Positions 9,557-19,506 are shown, numbered from the stretch's first letter. The stretch is DNA of 64,000 nt from JANXZS01 sp963797255 (GCA_963797255.1 CAWCOV010000015.1:310001-374000); one strand, 5' to 3'. Program-made: numbers and translations. The notes: generated by a model not told the origin, from the sequence alone.

Positions 9557-10363
9557 ATGGCCAAGACAAAAGAAGTAGAGAAAAAGAAGTTGGATCGCAA
9601 GGAATACGAAAAGGAACTGCGCCGTCTACAGGGCGAGCTGTGCTTACTTCAGGACTGGGTCAAATACAAAGGTCTCCGCGTCATCGTTGTCTTTGAGGGG
9701 CGCGATGCCGCGGGCAAGGGTGGCACGATTCGCTCAATTACGGAGCGCGTTAGTCCGCGAGTCTTCCGAGTTGTGGCGCTGCCTGCCCCCTCAGACCGTG
9801 AGAAAAGCCAGATGTATATCCAGCGCTATATGCAGCATTTTCCGGCAGCGGGGGAGATGGTGATTTTCGACCGCAGCTGGTACAACCGCGCTGGCGTAGA
9901 ACACGTCATGGGCTTCTGCGACAAAGATCAGTATGAGCGGTTCTTGGAGCTTTGCCCCACATTTGAGAAATACATTGTGAACGCGGGAATTATCCTCATC
10001 AAGTATTGGCTGGAAGTCGGCAAGAAAGAACAGCAACGCCGCTTCGAGGCAAGAATTGCGGATCCGCTCAGGCAATGGAAACTGAGCCCCATGGACACAG
10101 AGTCCTATAACCGCTGGTATGAATACTCACGCGCACGTGACGCCATGTTAAAGGCGACGGATACGAGACAGTCTCCCTGGCACATCATACGATCTGACGA
10201 CAAGAGGAAGGCGCGGCTTAATTGCATCCGACACTTGCTCAGCAAGATCCCCTACGATAAGGTTCCACGAGCAAAAGTGAAACTGCCAGTACGCAGTGAA
10301 AAGGGCAGTTACAATGACCAGGCTCCGATAGCGGGCAGGCGCTTTGTCCCCGAGAAGTACTGA
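9557..10363 (+). CDS. ppk2: Polyphosphate kinase 2 (PPK2 family)
   Basis: A 268-residue cytoplasmic enzyme of the PPK2 family, which transfers phosphate between polyphosphate and nucleotides. It has Walker A GRDAAGKGG (48-56), the Walker B segment MVIFDRSWYNR (101-111), and the lid region with an ADPLRQWKLSPMD phrase. An N-terminal Lys/Glu-rich helix precedes the core. The length fits a single-domain PPK2. Whether it phosphorylates NDPs or NMPs cannot be decided by eye. AAGGAG lies 9 nt before the start. It is transcribed divergently from the GH13 gene across about 260 nt and is followed by a STAS-like fragment. Confidence 0.93.
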   Translation: MAKTKEVEKKKLDRKEYEKELRRLQGELCLLQDWVKYKGLRVIVVFEGRDAAGKGGTIRSITERVSPRVFRVVALPAPSDREKSQMYIQRYMQHFPAAGEMVIFDRSWYNRAGVEHVMGFCDKDQYERFLELCPTFEKYIVNAGIILIKYWLEVGKKEQQRRFEARIADPLRQWKLSPMDTESYNRWYEYSRARDAMLKATDTRQSPWHIIRSDDKRKARLNCIRHLLSKIPYDKVPRAKVKLPVRSEKGSYNDQAPIAGRRFVPEKY

Positions 10364-10467
10364 GTCGCCGAGCTGAGCTCTTACTCAATTTGACCGCTCA
10401 AGGAAGACGCTGACGGTAGGCTGCCTATAGAGGATTGCAGCGATGTGAGCTTTCCCGAGGGGGAATC

Positions 10468-10860
10468 ATGTCGACCAGGCAGAGGATATCCAAATACCTG
10501 CCGATCCTTAGGTGGACCAACGAGCTGCTTGACGCAGGAGTGGATCTCTATTTGGCAAGAGTCGCTGATCCTGTGCGCGACATGTTCGACCGTAGCGGCT
10601 TCGTCGAGCGGTTGGGGGCGAGTCGGATCCACTCAGGAGTGGATATCGCAGTATCTGCCTGCCAGGCAAAGGCACGACGTCACCCCGACTCAGAGTTAGT
10701 GCAGATTCTGGCACAGCTTAGAACGCACATCGTTCATCGCAGGCGCTTCCTTGCCGCGTCGGCTCAAGCCGCCCTCCGCAAATCGCTAACTCACATTCAC
10801 GTAGGTCCGATAGCTTGCGTCGCCCACGGAGGTGAAGGGAATCAATTGCAACTCGCCTGA
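10468..10860 (+). pseudogene. C-terminal STAS remnant of a SulP-type anion transporter (candidate)
   Basis: From a Met at 10468 with a purine-rich GAGGGGGA site, residues about 20-63 read like the end of the STAS domain of SulP sulfate/bicarbonate transporters: GVDLYLARVADPVRDMF, then SGFVERLG and IHSGVDIAV. No transmembrane SulP portion exists upstream; the reading frame is closed at 10417. The beginning of the STAS domain is also missing. Residues beyond about 75 are unlike the family, and the last part runs antisense over the end of the GH127 gene, so the real end may lie near 10700. Most likely a decayed gene end left by deletion; a short standalone protein is possible. Confidence 0.45.
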
Positions 10861-12627
10861 TGATGTTTCAGCCTTCCAGATATCGCGGCCCGAAATGCGC
10901 GAAGCGGCCAGCAGTTGATTGCGGGTGACGTGCGGCGATTCTTTCGTTACGGCGAACAGGACCAGTGGACCTCGGATGAGCGCAACCGTGTCAGGGTGTT
11001 GGGAATCGATCGCCTCAAGCCGCATCGGTAGGGGGAGATCAAGTTGGATGCGGTCATCATTGCTCCACTTGCGTCGTAACGTCGCAAATCCCGATTGCAC
11101 GGTTACCGGCACACGCGATCCATTTACACGAATTACAGCGGAGCCCGCCTGACTGCTCCAGGCAGGGATACGCAGACGTACCGCGAATTCAGAAGGGCGC
11201 GACAACTTTAGTCCTAGCGTAATTTCGCCTTCCAACGGGTATTTGCCAGATTGGGTCAACGAGACAAGAGCGCCACTCGCACTTGTCCACTTGACGGTGG
11301 AAGGCAGATAAAGATTTACGAAGATTCCCCCCGCATCGTGGAAATAGGAGAGGATTCGATAGTCAGCCGCGACCTGTGGCAGGGTACCGGAGCAACACGG
11401 CCACGCATCAGGAAAGTAGGTCCTGCTTCCGTCCATGTTGTAGTCCGAATAGTAGAAAGCGTGTCCATCCCGTTCCAAGGGCTTCGCGCCGAGGACGGTG
11501 TTATAGAAAACGCGCTCCATGCTGTCGCCGTAGCGGCCATCTCCTGTTATTTGAAGCAGATAGCGTGTGAGTTTGAAGTGGGCATAGCTTCCACAGGGAG
11601 TCTCGAAACCGCGATGCGTATCTGTAAGGCTCTTGTAGAGGGCACCAGTCCCGGGTTCGACGAAGCTTTCATTCGGTCCCCACCCGCCAGTGGCGAAGCT
11701 CTGCGTCGCACAAATCATTTCGAATGCGTTGCTTGCGGCTTTCAGGTGCATTTTGCTGCCGGCTACTATGTATGCTTGCATGGCGGAACTCAGTGCATTG
11801 CAAAAACTATAAGCATGGTGGTTTGGAAGGACGTTTTTGTTTTCTGAGAGCGGCTCAAAGTATGTCTTATCAAGGAGATAACGGGCAGCCATTTTGCGGT
11901 AGCGTTCCCCGCCACCTTGCTGCGAGGCGATATACAGATTTTCCGGCATCGTGTACGACTCGTCCCAGAGATAGTCATCTGTAGTGTTATCACCAACTTG
12001 AGCGCGCCATCTCTTCTGAGGGTCATCGCGGTCGAGTGCAGTCGGGGGAAGGTGGGGTTCAGCGGCATCGGTCGTGCGATCCAGCAGCGCCAGAGCCTGT
12101 GGCACCTTTGCATAGCGGTGTGCATCGATGAGCCCGATCACCATCTTGTCGTAGTCGTAGGCGGGAAAGCGGAAGTTTACATAAAACCTGGGTGAAATTG
12201 CCGGGCCATACATGTCGAGTAATTTCAACACCTTAGCGCGGGTGGCCGCGTCTGCCGTAATTGCATATCCGCGAGAAAGAGCCGAGATCCATTGGCCGGT
12301 GGAGTGTGCTGGGGCGAAGCCGTGGCCCCCGCTTTCTGTTTTGTTTAGAGGCACCTGGTCGTACCATCCTCCCATGTCAGGACCGGGGGCGGGCAATCCG
12401 GCGCGCAATCTCCAAGGCTTAAGGAGGCTGTCGTCGTTCAGGGATAGCAACACAGCCTGAGTCTCTTCAAACTGAGTCTGCGCCAGTCCCGGCGCTAGCG
12501 ATACATCGCTGTAATCAAAGGTCTTAAGAAGGAGCGGGCTGTCCTCGTCCGAGAACGCGAGGGGAGGTGAACATAGTGCCAGACTCGCTAAAGAAGCCGA
12601 CTGCAGGAAAGAACGTCGCGAAACCAT
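10786..12627 (-). CDS. GH127-type beta-L-arabinofuranosidase (DUF1680), Tat-exported
   Basis: A 613-residue protein of the former DUF1680 family (glycoside hydrolase family 127 and relatives). The N-terminus SRRSFLQ followed by a hydrophobic stretch is a twin-arginine signal, so it is likely exported folded. The (alpha/alpha)6 barrel is evident from HSTGQWISA (109-117) and NHHAYSFCNAL. The metal/catalytic cysteine set of the family is present: Glu342 and Cys345 in FETPCGSYAH and the pair Cys411-Cys412 in CCSGTLPQ. A beta-sandwich tail follows. The expected role is release of L-arabinose or related furanoses from plant glycans. The start at 12627 is chosen because it begins the Tat signal; upstream in-frame sequence to 12681 shows no signal. 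Confidence 0.9.
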   Translation of the reverse strand: MVSRRSFLQSASLASLALCSPPLAFSDEDSPLLLKTFDYSDVSLAPGLAQTQFEETQAVLLSLNDDSLLKPWRLRAGLPAPGPDMGGWYDQVPLNKTESGGHGFAPAHSTGQWISALSRGYAITADAATRAKVLKLLDMYGPAISPRFYVNFRFPAYDYDKMVIGLIDAHRYAKVPQALALLDRTTDAAEPHLPPTALDRDDPQKRWRAQVGDNTTDDYLWDESYTMPENLYIASQQGGGERYRKMAARYLLDKTYFEPLSENKNVLPNHHAYSFCNALSSAMQAYIVAGSKMHLKAASNAFEMICATQSFATGGWGPNESFVEPGTGALYKSLTDTHRGFETPCGSYAHFKLTRYLLQITGDGRYGDSMERVFYNTVLGAKPLERDGHAFYYSDYNMDGSRTYFPDAWPCCSGTLPQVAADYRILSYFHDAGGIFVNLYLPSTVKWTSASGALVSLTQSGKYPLEGEITLGLKLSRPSEFAVRLRIPAWSSQAGSAVIRVNGSRVPVTVQSGFATLRRKWSNDDRIQLDLPLPMRLEAIDSQHPDTVALIRGPLVLFAVTKESPHVTRNQLLAASRISGRDIWKAETSSGELQLIPFTSVGDASYRTYVNVS

Positions 12628-12743
12628 GGTGAAGACCTTAACAGAATATCGGGCTCCGCACCTGCGTTGGAAGAGGGTCAAAAGTAGCTACTTTGGCGTG
12701 CAAATCGAGCGCAAATATGGCACGGAAATGCACGATTTGTTGG

Positions 12744-12769
12744 GGTGACATTTTCCGGATTTTGTCACC
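12744..12769. promoter_or_regulatory. Inverted repeat upstream of the GH127 gene, operator candidate
   Basis: GGTGACA (12744-12750) and TGTCACC (12763-12769) form a perfect 7-bp inverted repeat with a 12-nt spacer. It lies about 120 nt upstream of the GH127 start on the minus strand and beyond the hairpin closing the FG-GAP gene, where a promoter is expected. No regulator gene is adjacent, so the binding protein is unknown. Confidence 0.3.
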
Positions 12770-12786
12770 TCAGCTATTTAGGAGAG

Positions 12787-12828
12787 ACCGCTATTGCTGT
12801 TGCCCGGAAAGACAACAGCAGTAGCGGT
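12787..12828 (-). terminator. Long hairpin downstream of the FG-GAP gene
   Basis: Two arms, ACCGCTATTGCTGTTG (12787-12802) and CAACAGCAGTAGCGGT (12813-12828), pair over 16 positions with one G-T wobble and a 10-nt loop. The hairpin begins 20 nt after the stop of the minus-strand FG-GAP gene. No long U tract follows, so it may be a stem-only terminator or an RNA-stabilising 3' structure. Confidence 0.55.
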
Positions 12829-12847
12829 GTGGGCACTAGAAGGAGTT

Positions 12848-15379
12848 CTATTTCACGATCACAGTGACCGTCCCTGACAGGTGAGGATTGAATGTTGTGC
12901 TTCCGTTGTACAAAGCTGTGATGCTGTGCGTGCCCCGGGCGAGACCTGAGGTGGTGAAGGTGGCCTTGCCGTTCGTCACAGTAACGGTTGCAATCGTTCT
13001 TGTGCCGTCTCTGAATGCGATGTAACCGGTAGGTGTACCGGAGTTGGGTAAGCTTGCCCCAATGCTCGCCGTAAATGTAACGGCTTGGCCCAGCGTGATT
13101 GTCGCCACATTGGTTGTGAGACCGATGTGCGTGCCTCCCCGGTTATAGAGAAGACTTATTGCTGTTCCGCCAGGTCCTGACAAGATGACATCCGGCGCAC
13201 CATCTCGATTGAAGTCGCCGACCTGCAGGAGAGCAGCGCCTCGTGCAGCATAGTGCTGTGCCGTGCCAAGAGTGCCGTTACCTGCTCCCGGGAACCAGAG
13301 GAGATCGCCGCTTTTTGCGCCTACCAACACATCGGCATCGCCGTTGCCGCGGAGATCTGCGGTCGCAAGAGAAACGAGTGGAGTACCAGCCGGGTAGTTA
13401 TGAGCGGACGCAAAGGTTCCGTTCCCATTGCCGAGCAGCACACTTAGTTGATTCGTGTCAGCGACCACGATGTCGACCTTTCCGTCCCGGTTGAAGTCAG
13501 CGAAAGCAACCTGAAACGGACCGTCGGCCACCGGATAGGACTTCGCCGCATTGAAGGTCCCATCTCCACGGCCTAGTAGAACGCTGATGGAGTCGTTCCC
13601 CTGATTGACTGCTACCAGATCTTGCTTGCCATCCCCATTCAGATCACGCACGGCAATGGCAACAGGATGGCCTGCTGCCGAATAGCTGACAGGCGGCTTG
13701 AAGTTTTGGCCGCCCATGCCAAGCTTGATCTGGATTTCACCTGCGTCAATCAGTGCCAGGTCTGACTTGCCGTCGCGATTGAAATCACCAACTGCAAGGG
13801 CGGTCGCATTCGTCGTCGGAGACGTGCCACCCACACTTGTCAAGTTACCGTGACCGTCATTAAGGTATATATCCTGAGTTTGCGGAGGTCCGAAAAATGA
13901 ACCTAACATCGCCGCATCCAAGTTGCCGTCCCCATTGAAGTCCCCTATTCCGGGGTTCGAGGTTGGAGGATTATAAAAAGAAATGCCATCAATCTTATTC
14001 AATGGGGTTCCATTGCTGCTGAGGATTGAAACCCCGTCGCCGATATCGTATTTGCATCCGGTGGATCCGACCGCAATCAAATCCGGAATGCCGTCATGAT
14101 TCAAATCGACAGGCGGCGAGATAAGGTGGGGGTAGATTGATAGCTCAGCTGCATTTGCAGCGTGAAATGTGCCCCCCGGCTGGGTTATGACTGTGGCTAC
14201 CTTGTCTTGGCTTACAATCGCCAAGTCTGGTCTTTTATCGCCATTCAAGTCACCGTCGAATAGATTGCTAAAGTAAACGGTCGGAAGGCCTGTTTTGTAA
14301 CTGACCGCCGGAGCCAGCTTGCCAGAGCCAAGGTTCAGCAAGACACTAAATGAGTTACTGAATGTATTAAACGTCACAATATCCGGCCTACCATCCCCAT
14401 TGAAATCATTGATCACGGCGGACGAGGGTATGATGCCAGCTGAATAGATTTTCCCAGCGCCAAAAGTTCCGTCTCCATTCCCAGGCAAGATGTAAATCGG
14501 TGATCCGTCGGGGCAGAATTGAACTGCGGCACCACCATCGGTAGGGACAATCAGATCAAGCTTTCCATCGCCAGTTATATCAGCGCTAAGCAGTGCCGTC
14601 TCAAACGGCGCGGTAGCGGTGAAAGGTGACCCAGCGCGAAAGCTTCCGTTTCCGTTTCCGAATGCGGTTTGCAACGTAGTCTCCCCGTCAGCCACGACCA
14701 GGTCTGGCAGGCCATCACGATTAAAGTCTCCTACTATCATTGCGAAATAAGCTGTTGTGAAACCCTGGCTAACGACTGGCGAGCGGAAGGTGCCGTTTCC
14801 ATTGCCGAGCAGAGCGACAAGGGTGCCGGACTTTGTGTTGGCCAGAATCACGTCAAGGTTGGTGTCTTTGTTGAAGTCGCCCATTGCTGCCGGGCCACCC
14901 GGGCCACACGCTGAGCATGCGAATGAAGTTCCAGTGCTAAAGCCATGCGTTGCGGTTCCGAGCATTGGGAGTATTCGGCTCGTCGCAGATTGAAACAAGA
15001 TCAGGTCCAGCCGGCCATCGTGATTGAAATCGCCTGAGGCGAGCACACGATAGTTCGACGGCAACGTCGCCATAGTTATGGCACTGCCGAAACCGCCGGT
15101 GCCGTTTCCGGGGCGGTAGGAAACTGTAAGCGCGGTAGAAGTTGACGAGGCGTAGGAAGCCACTACCAGATCCAGCTTGCCGTCGCCGCTCACGTCGCTT
15201 TCCGCGAGAACCAGGGGAGACGTTCCGCTTAGTTGAGTGCCGCCGGGAGTTGGTGCGAAGCGGCTGGACAGTTGCGCCGTGGCAACAAGGTTTTCAAGGC
15301 CTCCGATGAGAAAGCAAAGGGCAAGAAGGATTACGCGGAAGCGCATGGAAACAGGCAGAGAAGGGAAGGGGAGCCTCAT
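12848..15379 (-). CDS. Secreted FG-GAP/VCBS beta-propeller repeat protein with C-terminal Ig-like domain
   Basis: An 843-residue exported protein. A signal peptide is formed by RFRVILLALCFLIGGL. The body contains about 14 FG-GAP/VCBS-type units, each with a calcium-binding loop of the form DFNxDGxxDLxxx, for example GDFNHDGRLDLILF, GDFNRDGLPDLVVAD and ADFNRDGKVDIVVA. This pattern folds into integrin-like beta-propeller blades. The last 90 residues (after about 750) form a bacterial Ig-like domain (TLGQAVTFTASIGA, then RDGTRTIATVTV). No catalytic domain is apparent. The start at 15379 has a GAGG a few bases upstream; an alternative Met at 15346 begins directly at the signal peptide. Such proteins are common in Acidobacteriota and are assumed to act in adhesion or surface binding. 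Confidence 0.88.
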   Translation of the reverse strand: MRLPFPSLPVSMRFRVILLALCFLIGGLENLVATAQLSSRFAPTPGGTQLSGTSPLVLAESDVSGDGKLDLVVASYASSTSTALTVSYRPGNGTGGFGSAITMATLPSNYRVLASGDFNHDGRLDLILFQSATSRILPMLGTATHGFSTGTSFACSACGPGGPAAMGDFNKDTNLDVILANTKSGTLVALLGNGNGTFRSPVVSQGFTTAYFAMIVGDFNRDGLPDLVVADGETTLQTAFGNGNGSFRAGSPFTATAPFETALLSADITGDGKLDLIVPTDGGAAVQFCPDGSPIYILPGNGDGTFGAGKIYSAGIIPSSAVINDFNGDGRPDIVTFNTFSNSFSVLLNLGSGKLAPAVSYKTGLPTVYFSNLFDGDLNGDKRPDLAIVSQDKVATVITQPGGTFHAANAAELSIYPHLISPPVDLNHDGIPDLIAVGSTGCKYDIGDGVSILSSNGTPLNKIDGISFYNPPTSNPGIGDFNGDGNLDAAMLGSFFGPPQTQDIYLNDGHGNLTSVGGTSPTTNATALAVGDFNRDGKSDLALIDAGEIQIKLGMGGQNFKPPVSYSAAGHPVAIAVRDLNGDGKQDLVAVNQGNDSISVLLGRGDGTFNAAKSYPVADGPFQVAFADFNRDGKVDIVVADTNQLSVLLGNGNGTFASAHNYPAGTPLVSLATADLRGNGDADVLVGAKSGDLLWFPGAGNGTLGTAQHYAARGAALLQVGDFNRDGAPDVILSGPGGTAISLLYNRGGTHIGLTTNVATITLGQAVTFTASIGASLPNSGTPTGYIAFRDGTRTIATVTVTNGKATFTTSGLARGTHSITALYNGSTTFNPHLSGTVTVIVK

Positions 15380-15552
15380 GAGAAGCCTCGATGGAAGGGA
15401 GTCTGACTTTCACGAGGTGCGGAGTGGCGCACAGCGTCACAGGAAAGTACTTCATTCCCTAAATCCAGTCAATAAAATATCGTGAACGTGGTTCGCTAAT
15501 TGCATGGCGAGCCCGGCTGAACAAGTTCTTGCCGTCTGGCCAAGATTTATAT

Positions 15553-16620
15553 TCAAGTTGAAACAACGCCATGGGAGCGGGCGTGGGCATGGCGGGCTAG
15601 TTGCGGATCGTGAAGCACCGCAGCTAATTTCTTGCCAGTCATTTCTTCGTAGACCTTTTGCACCTGCGATGGGAAACCATCGTTTTTGCCGGGATCGGAG
15701 ACGTATCTCGCAATCTGTGGGTTGGCTTTGAGTGTCGTCCGAATGGCTTCTATCTGTTTTTTCGTCTGATCGGGTGAAACGTTGGCCAGTTGCGAACCAA
15801 CCTGGTCCTGCATAGCTTTGAAGAATGCCTGCTGGTCATCAAGAACGGAATTCGTTGAACGTGGACCGTGGCCGGGACAGACGGTTGTTGCGCCAAGTTT
15901 CTTGGCCGCTTCCAGAGTCGCGATCCACTTTTCGACGTTGCCATCCCCGACGTAGTTGAAGGGCCCATTTACACAGACGTCGCCAGTGAAAAGAATTTTC
16001 TGTTCAGGTAGCCAGGCAATGGCATCGCCATGCGTGTGCGCCACGCCCAAATGCATGAGCTCGACGCGATGCTTACCATCGTCAAAGTAAAGCTCGTTGG
16101 GGAAAAGAACAGAGGGGGGCTTGAGCTTGCTGGCGGCTACGTCGGGACGTTCTTTCGCAGTCCCTTCCCACAGGCCCGGCTTGTTGCCGTAATAGCCTGT
16201 TTCATAGCGTCGCAACTCCTCGATTACGCCTGTGTGCGCGACCGCCACGCCGCCATTCTCAACAAAAATCTGGTTTCCGTACGCATGGTCGCCATGGTGA
16301 TGGGTATCAAAGGCAAAACGAATTGGCTTGTCCGTGATGGAGCGGATTTTACTGATTATCAGCTTTGCGCCAGCGGGAAAATTGGCGTCGATGACTAACA
16401 CGTAGTCTTCAAAGATGACCCAGCCATTGTTACAGACAGCGTCGGCGTTATCAGAAACGACGTCGCCCTCGTGGAAGTAGAGATCGGGCGCGAGCTGATT
16501 TATGTCGGCTGCCGTCGCCGCAGCCGCTGGAATTGCCCCATGAAGAAGTTCAGTCTCTGCTGCAACGCTTAAGAATGCAGTGCCTGCTGCCAGAAATTCG
16601 CGCCGGTTTACCTTGCACAT
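15553..16620 (-). CDS. Tat-exported metallo-beta-lactamase-fold hydrolase
   Basis: A 355-residue protein of the MBL-fold metallohydrolase superfamily. The N-terminus NRREFLAAG is a twin-arginine motif with a short hydrophobic region, so export in folded form is likely. The dinuclear zinc site is intact: HHHGDH at 107-112, His in HTHGDA, Asp in LFTGDVCVNGP, and His in CPGHGP. The arrangement resembles MBL-fold proteins with periplasmic hydrolase roles rather than true beta-lactamases. The substrate cannot be predicted. GAGGGG lies 5-10 nt before the start. The gene is divergent from the orphan permease at 16914 and upstream of the FG-GAP gene on the same strand. Confidence 0.87.
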   Translation of the reverse strand: MCKVNRREFLAAGTAFLSVAAETELLHGAIPAAAATAADINQLAPDLYFHEGDVVSDNADAVCNNGWVIFEDYVLVIDANFPAGAKLIISKIRSITDKPIRFAFDTHHHGDHAYGNQIFVENGGVAVAHTGVIEELRRYETGYYGNKPGLWEGTAKERPDVAASKLKPPSVLFPNELYFDDGKHRVELMHLGVAHTHGDAIAWLPEQKILFTGDVCVNGPFNYVGDGNVEKWIATLEAAKKLGATTVCPGHGPRSTNSVLDDQQAFFKAMQDQVGSQLANVSPDQTKKQIEAIRTTLKANPQIARYVSDPGKNDGFPSQVQKVYEEMTGKKLAAVLHDPQLARHAHARSHGVVST

Positions 16621-16913
16621 GTCGCCCCTCTTTCATTTCTTTTGGATCGACGTTTTGTTGGCGAGTGACACTCTAAATGATTCGGCGGCCTTATACGCCA
16701 ATCCTTTAGAGTTCATCCCTTGTTCGAAAACCTTCTCGAAACTGTCCGATTGTGAACAGGGAACTGGCCGTTGCGGACAGAGAACGCCGCGACCGTTCTC
16801 CTAAGTTCTTTTCCGTGAGACAAAGCACCGGCGAGGGAACGGCGAGCGGAGTGCTTTCGTATTGCAAAGGGAAGTTCTGCGCGTTCCTAAAAACAAGATG
16901 CGAGGCGAGACAA

Positions 16914-19478
16914 ATGCTGGCGGACATTCGGGATGCACTGCGGCAACTGCGGAAATCACCGGGATTCACAACGACAGCTTTGATTACGCTGGCGCTGGGG
17001 ATCGGAGCAACCACGGCCATCTTCACGCTGGTACATCAAGTGATGCTGAAGTCGCTGCCGGTCGCCAAGCCGGAGGAACTGTGGCTCATCGGAGATAAAG
17101 TTCGCTGCTGTAATTGGGGCGGCTATACGCAGGGTGATGACGGGGATTTCGCGCTATTTTCGTGGGAAGCGTACAAGATGTTCCGTGCGCAGACGCCGGA
17201 GTTCACTGACCTCACGGCGCTTCAAGCAGGGAATGCGCCACTTGGGGTCCGCAGGGAGGGATCGCAGGCGCAGGCTGACACCCGCAATGGTCAGTATGTA
17301 TCCGGAAATTTCTTCAAGACCCTTGGTGTGCAGCCGTGGGTTGGCCGGTTTATGACCGATGAAGACGATCGGGAGGGTGCGCCGTCGGTGGCGGTGATGA
17401 GCTACCACATCTGGCAGGAAAAGTACGGATCTGACCCCTCGGTGGTGGGTGCGAGCTACCAGATCAATGGACATCCATTCACGGTAATCGGCGTTGCTGC
17501 GCCGGGATTCTTCGGAGCGAAATTGTCTGGTTGGGGCATGCCCGACTTCTGGCTGCCGCTGACGACTGAATTACTGATTGATGGGGAGACGGCGCGACTG
17601 AAAAGGCCGAATGGAAACTTCCTTCAGTTGATCGGAAGAGTTCGTCCGGGCGTGAATCCAAAGACGCTCGAAGCGAAGCTGAGGGTGGAATTTCATGACT
17701 GGCTGGCCAGTCACGTTCCGGATATGGAGCCAGGCGAGAAGCAACTCTGGCAGCAGCAAACGCTGCACCTGACTCCGGGGGGCGCGGGCGTGTCGTTTAT
17801 GAGAGATCAGTATCAGGATGGGCTGAAGCTACTGCTGGTAGCGGCTGGCTGCGTGCTTCTGGTGGCATGCGGAAATCTCGCAAATTTGATGCTCGCGCGT
17901 GGATTGAAGGATCGTATGCAGACGTCGCTTCGCGTAGCCCTGGGCGCTTCGAGAGGACGGCTTGTTCGCAAAGCGCTGGTGGAATGCGTGACTCTATCCA
18001 TTATTGGTGGAGCTTTGGGCATATTCGTTGCGATAGCGGGGACCAGGTTGATTCTGCATCTTGCATTCCAACTTGGCGGTCCGAATAACTACGTGCCGAT
18101 TAACGCGACGCCGTCGTGGCCTGTGCTGCTCTTTACAGTGGGCATGTCGGTTCTGACGGGAGTAATTTTCGGGATCGCACCGGCATGGATGACCTCCCAT
18201 GCGGATCCAGTGGAGGCCTTGCGCGGAGCAAACCGTTCGGTGGGCGGCGGGCGTTCGTGGGCACAGAAGTCCCTGGTGATTGCGCAGGCAGCAATGTCGC
18301 TTGTACTTCTCTCCGCCGCGGCCCTGCTGGCCCAAAGCCTAAGGAACCTGCAGCATCAGAATTTCGGATTCGAAACTGACGGGCGGTATATTGCCTGGAT
18401 CAATCCCATGCTGAGCAATTACAAACCGGAACAGATGGAGCCGTTGTTCCGGAAAATCGATGATGGGCTGAAGCAGATTCCTGGTGTGAGGATGGCAGCG
18501 CCAGCGCTTTATGCTCCTATGACTGGCGATAGCTGGAACGACGGTATTCGCATCGAAGGCCGGCCGGAGCCCGGAGCAAGGGAAGACACCGGGGCGGGAT
18601 GGTCACGGGTGATGCCGGGATTCTTTGAGACGCTGGGCGCAAAAATGGTTTTGGGTCGGCCAATTACGGAGGAAGACACTGCCACGACGCGGAAGGTAGC
18701 GGTCATTAACGAAGCGTTCGCGAAGAGATTCTTTAAAGGTCAGAATCCGATTGGGCAGCATTTCGGGCCAGACAAGATCATGTATTCCGCAACCTATGAG
18801 GTGGTCGGAGTTGTGAAGGACATGCGGTACATGACCTATGAGTATAAGAAAGAGATACGGCCGATGTTCTGGGTGTCAGAGACGCAGACGGTTCAGTATG
18901 ACGATCCGGCTTATAAGAGTGGCGAAACCTGGTCGCACTATCTGTACAACATTGTGATCTGGGCGCCGGGCAATCCTCCGGGCATGGAAGAGCGCGTGCG
19001 CAAGACGCTGGCGAGCATCGATCCTAACTTCGTGCTCTATGGTGTCGATCCATACACCAGGGTTCTAAGTGCAGATTTCCAACAGGAAAACATGATCGCA
19101 ACTCTAACGAGTCTGTTCGGTGTGCTTGGACTGGTGCTGGCAGCGGTCGGGCTATATGGAGTGATGGCTTACACGGTTGAACAGCGGACAAGTGAGATTG
19201 GAGTGCGGATGGCGCTGGGAGCGGATCGCGGACAAGTCATTAAGATGGTGCTACGCGGAGCTTTCTCGCAAGTAGGCATCGGCCTGGCACTCGGCATTCC
19301 GTTAGCGATCGGGGCCGGCAAACTGATGACCGATCAGTTGTTTGGCGTTAAGCCGTGGGACCCGATCATGCTCACGATCTCAACATTGCTGCTCGGTACG
19401 GCTGCACTGGTGGCGTCTGTGATTCCGGCGCGGCGTGCTGCTGGTGTGAATCCGATAGTGGCATTGCGGAGCGAGTGA
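16914..19478 (+). CDS. ADOP-family MacB/FtsX-like ABC transporter permease
   Basis: An 854-residue integral membrane protein of the acidobacterial duplicated orphan permease group. It begins MLADIRDALRQLRKSPGFT, followed by the first helix with TLALGIGATTAIFTLVHQV. A MacB-type periplasmic domain, an FtsX permease core (LLVAAGCVLLVACGNLANL), a second periplasmic domain and a second FtsX core (GVMAYTVEQRTSEIGVRMALGA) follow. No ATPase gene is next to it, as usual for these permeases. The start at 16914 is chosen because it begins the conserved N-terminus and has GAGGCGAG upstream; an in-frame ATG at 16752 adds 54 unrelated residues. The function is probably mechanotransmission or efflux coupling; the cargo is unknown. 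Unlike the copy at 25059 it lacks the cytoplasmic N-terminal extension and a PadR partner. Confidence 0.9.
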   Translation: MLADIRDALRQLRKSPGFTTTALITLALGIGATTAIFTLVHQVMLKSLPVAKPEELWLIGDKVRCCNWGGYTQGDDGDFALFSWEAYKMFRAQTPEFTDLTALQAGNAPLGVRREGSQAQADTRNGQYVSGNFFKTLGVQPWVGRFMTDEDDREGAPSVAVMSYHIWQEKYGSDPSVVGASYQINGHPFTVIGVAAPGFFGAKLSGWGMPDFWLPLTTELLIDGETARLKRPNGNFLQLIGRVRPGVNPKTLEAKLRVEFHDWLASHVPDMEPGEKQLWQQQTLHLTPGGAGVSFMRDQYQDGLKLLLVAAGCVLLVACGNLANLMLARGLKDRMQTSLRVALGASRGRLVRKALVECVTLSIIGGALGIFVAIAGTRLILHLAFQLGGPNNYVPINATPSWPVLLFTVGMSVLTGVIFGIAPAWMTSHADPVEALRGANRSVGGGRSWAQKSLVIAQAAMSLVLLSAAALLAQSLRNLQHQNFGFETDGRYIAWINPMLSNYKPEQMEPLFRKIDDGLKQIPGVRMAAPALYAPMTGDSWNDGIRIEGRPEPGAREDTGAGWSRVMPGFFETLGAKMVLGRPITEEDTATTRKVAVINEAFAKRFFKGQNPIGQHFGPDKIMYSATYEVVGVVKDMRYMTYEYKKEIRPMFWVSETQTVQYDDPAYKSGETWSHYLYNIVIWAPGNPPGMEERVRKTLASIDPNFVLYGVDPYTRVLSADFQQENMIATLTSLFGVLGLVLAAVGLYGVMAYTVEQRTSEIGVRMALGADRGQVIKMVLRGAFSQVGIGLALGIPLAIGAGKLMTDQLFGVKPWDPIMLTISTLLLGTAALVASVIPARRAAGVNPIVALRSE

Positions 19479-19506
19479 TCGGGGGGACGGTCGCGAGCCG
19501 GTTCTC

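Noticed and set aside
10435..10467. Upstream extension of the STAS fragment from a TTG codon
   Set aside because: Adds 11 residues unlike STAS; the ATG at 10468 has the better purine-rich site.
12848..15379. Repeats in the FG-GAP gene as a possible CRISPR or DNA repeat array
   Set aside because: The periodicity is at protein level (DFNxDG loops); the DNA units vary in length and sequence and stay in one frame.
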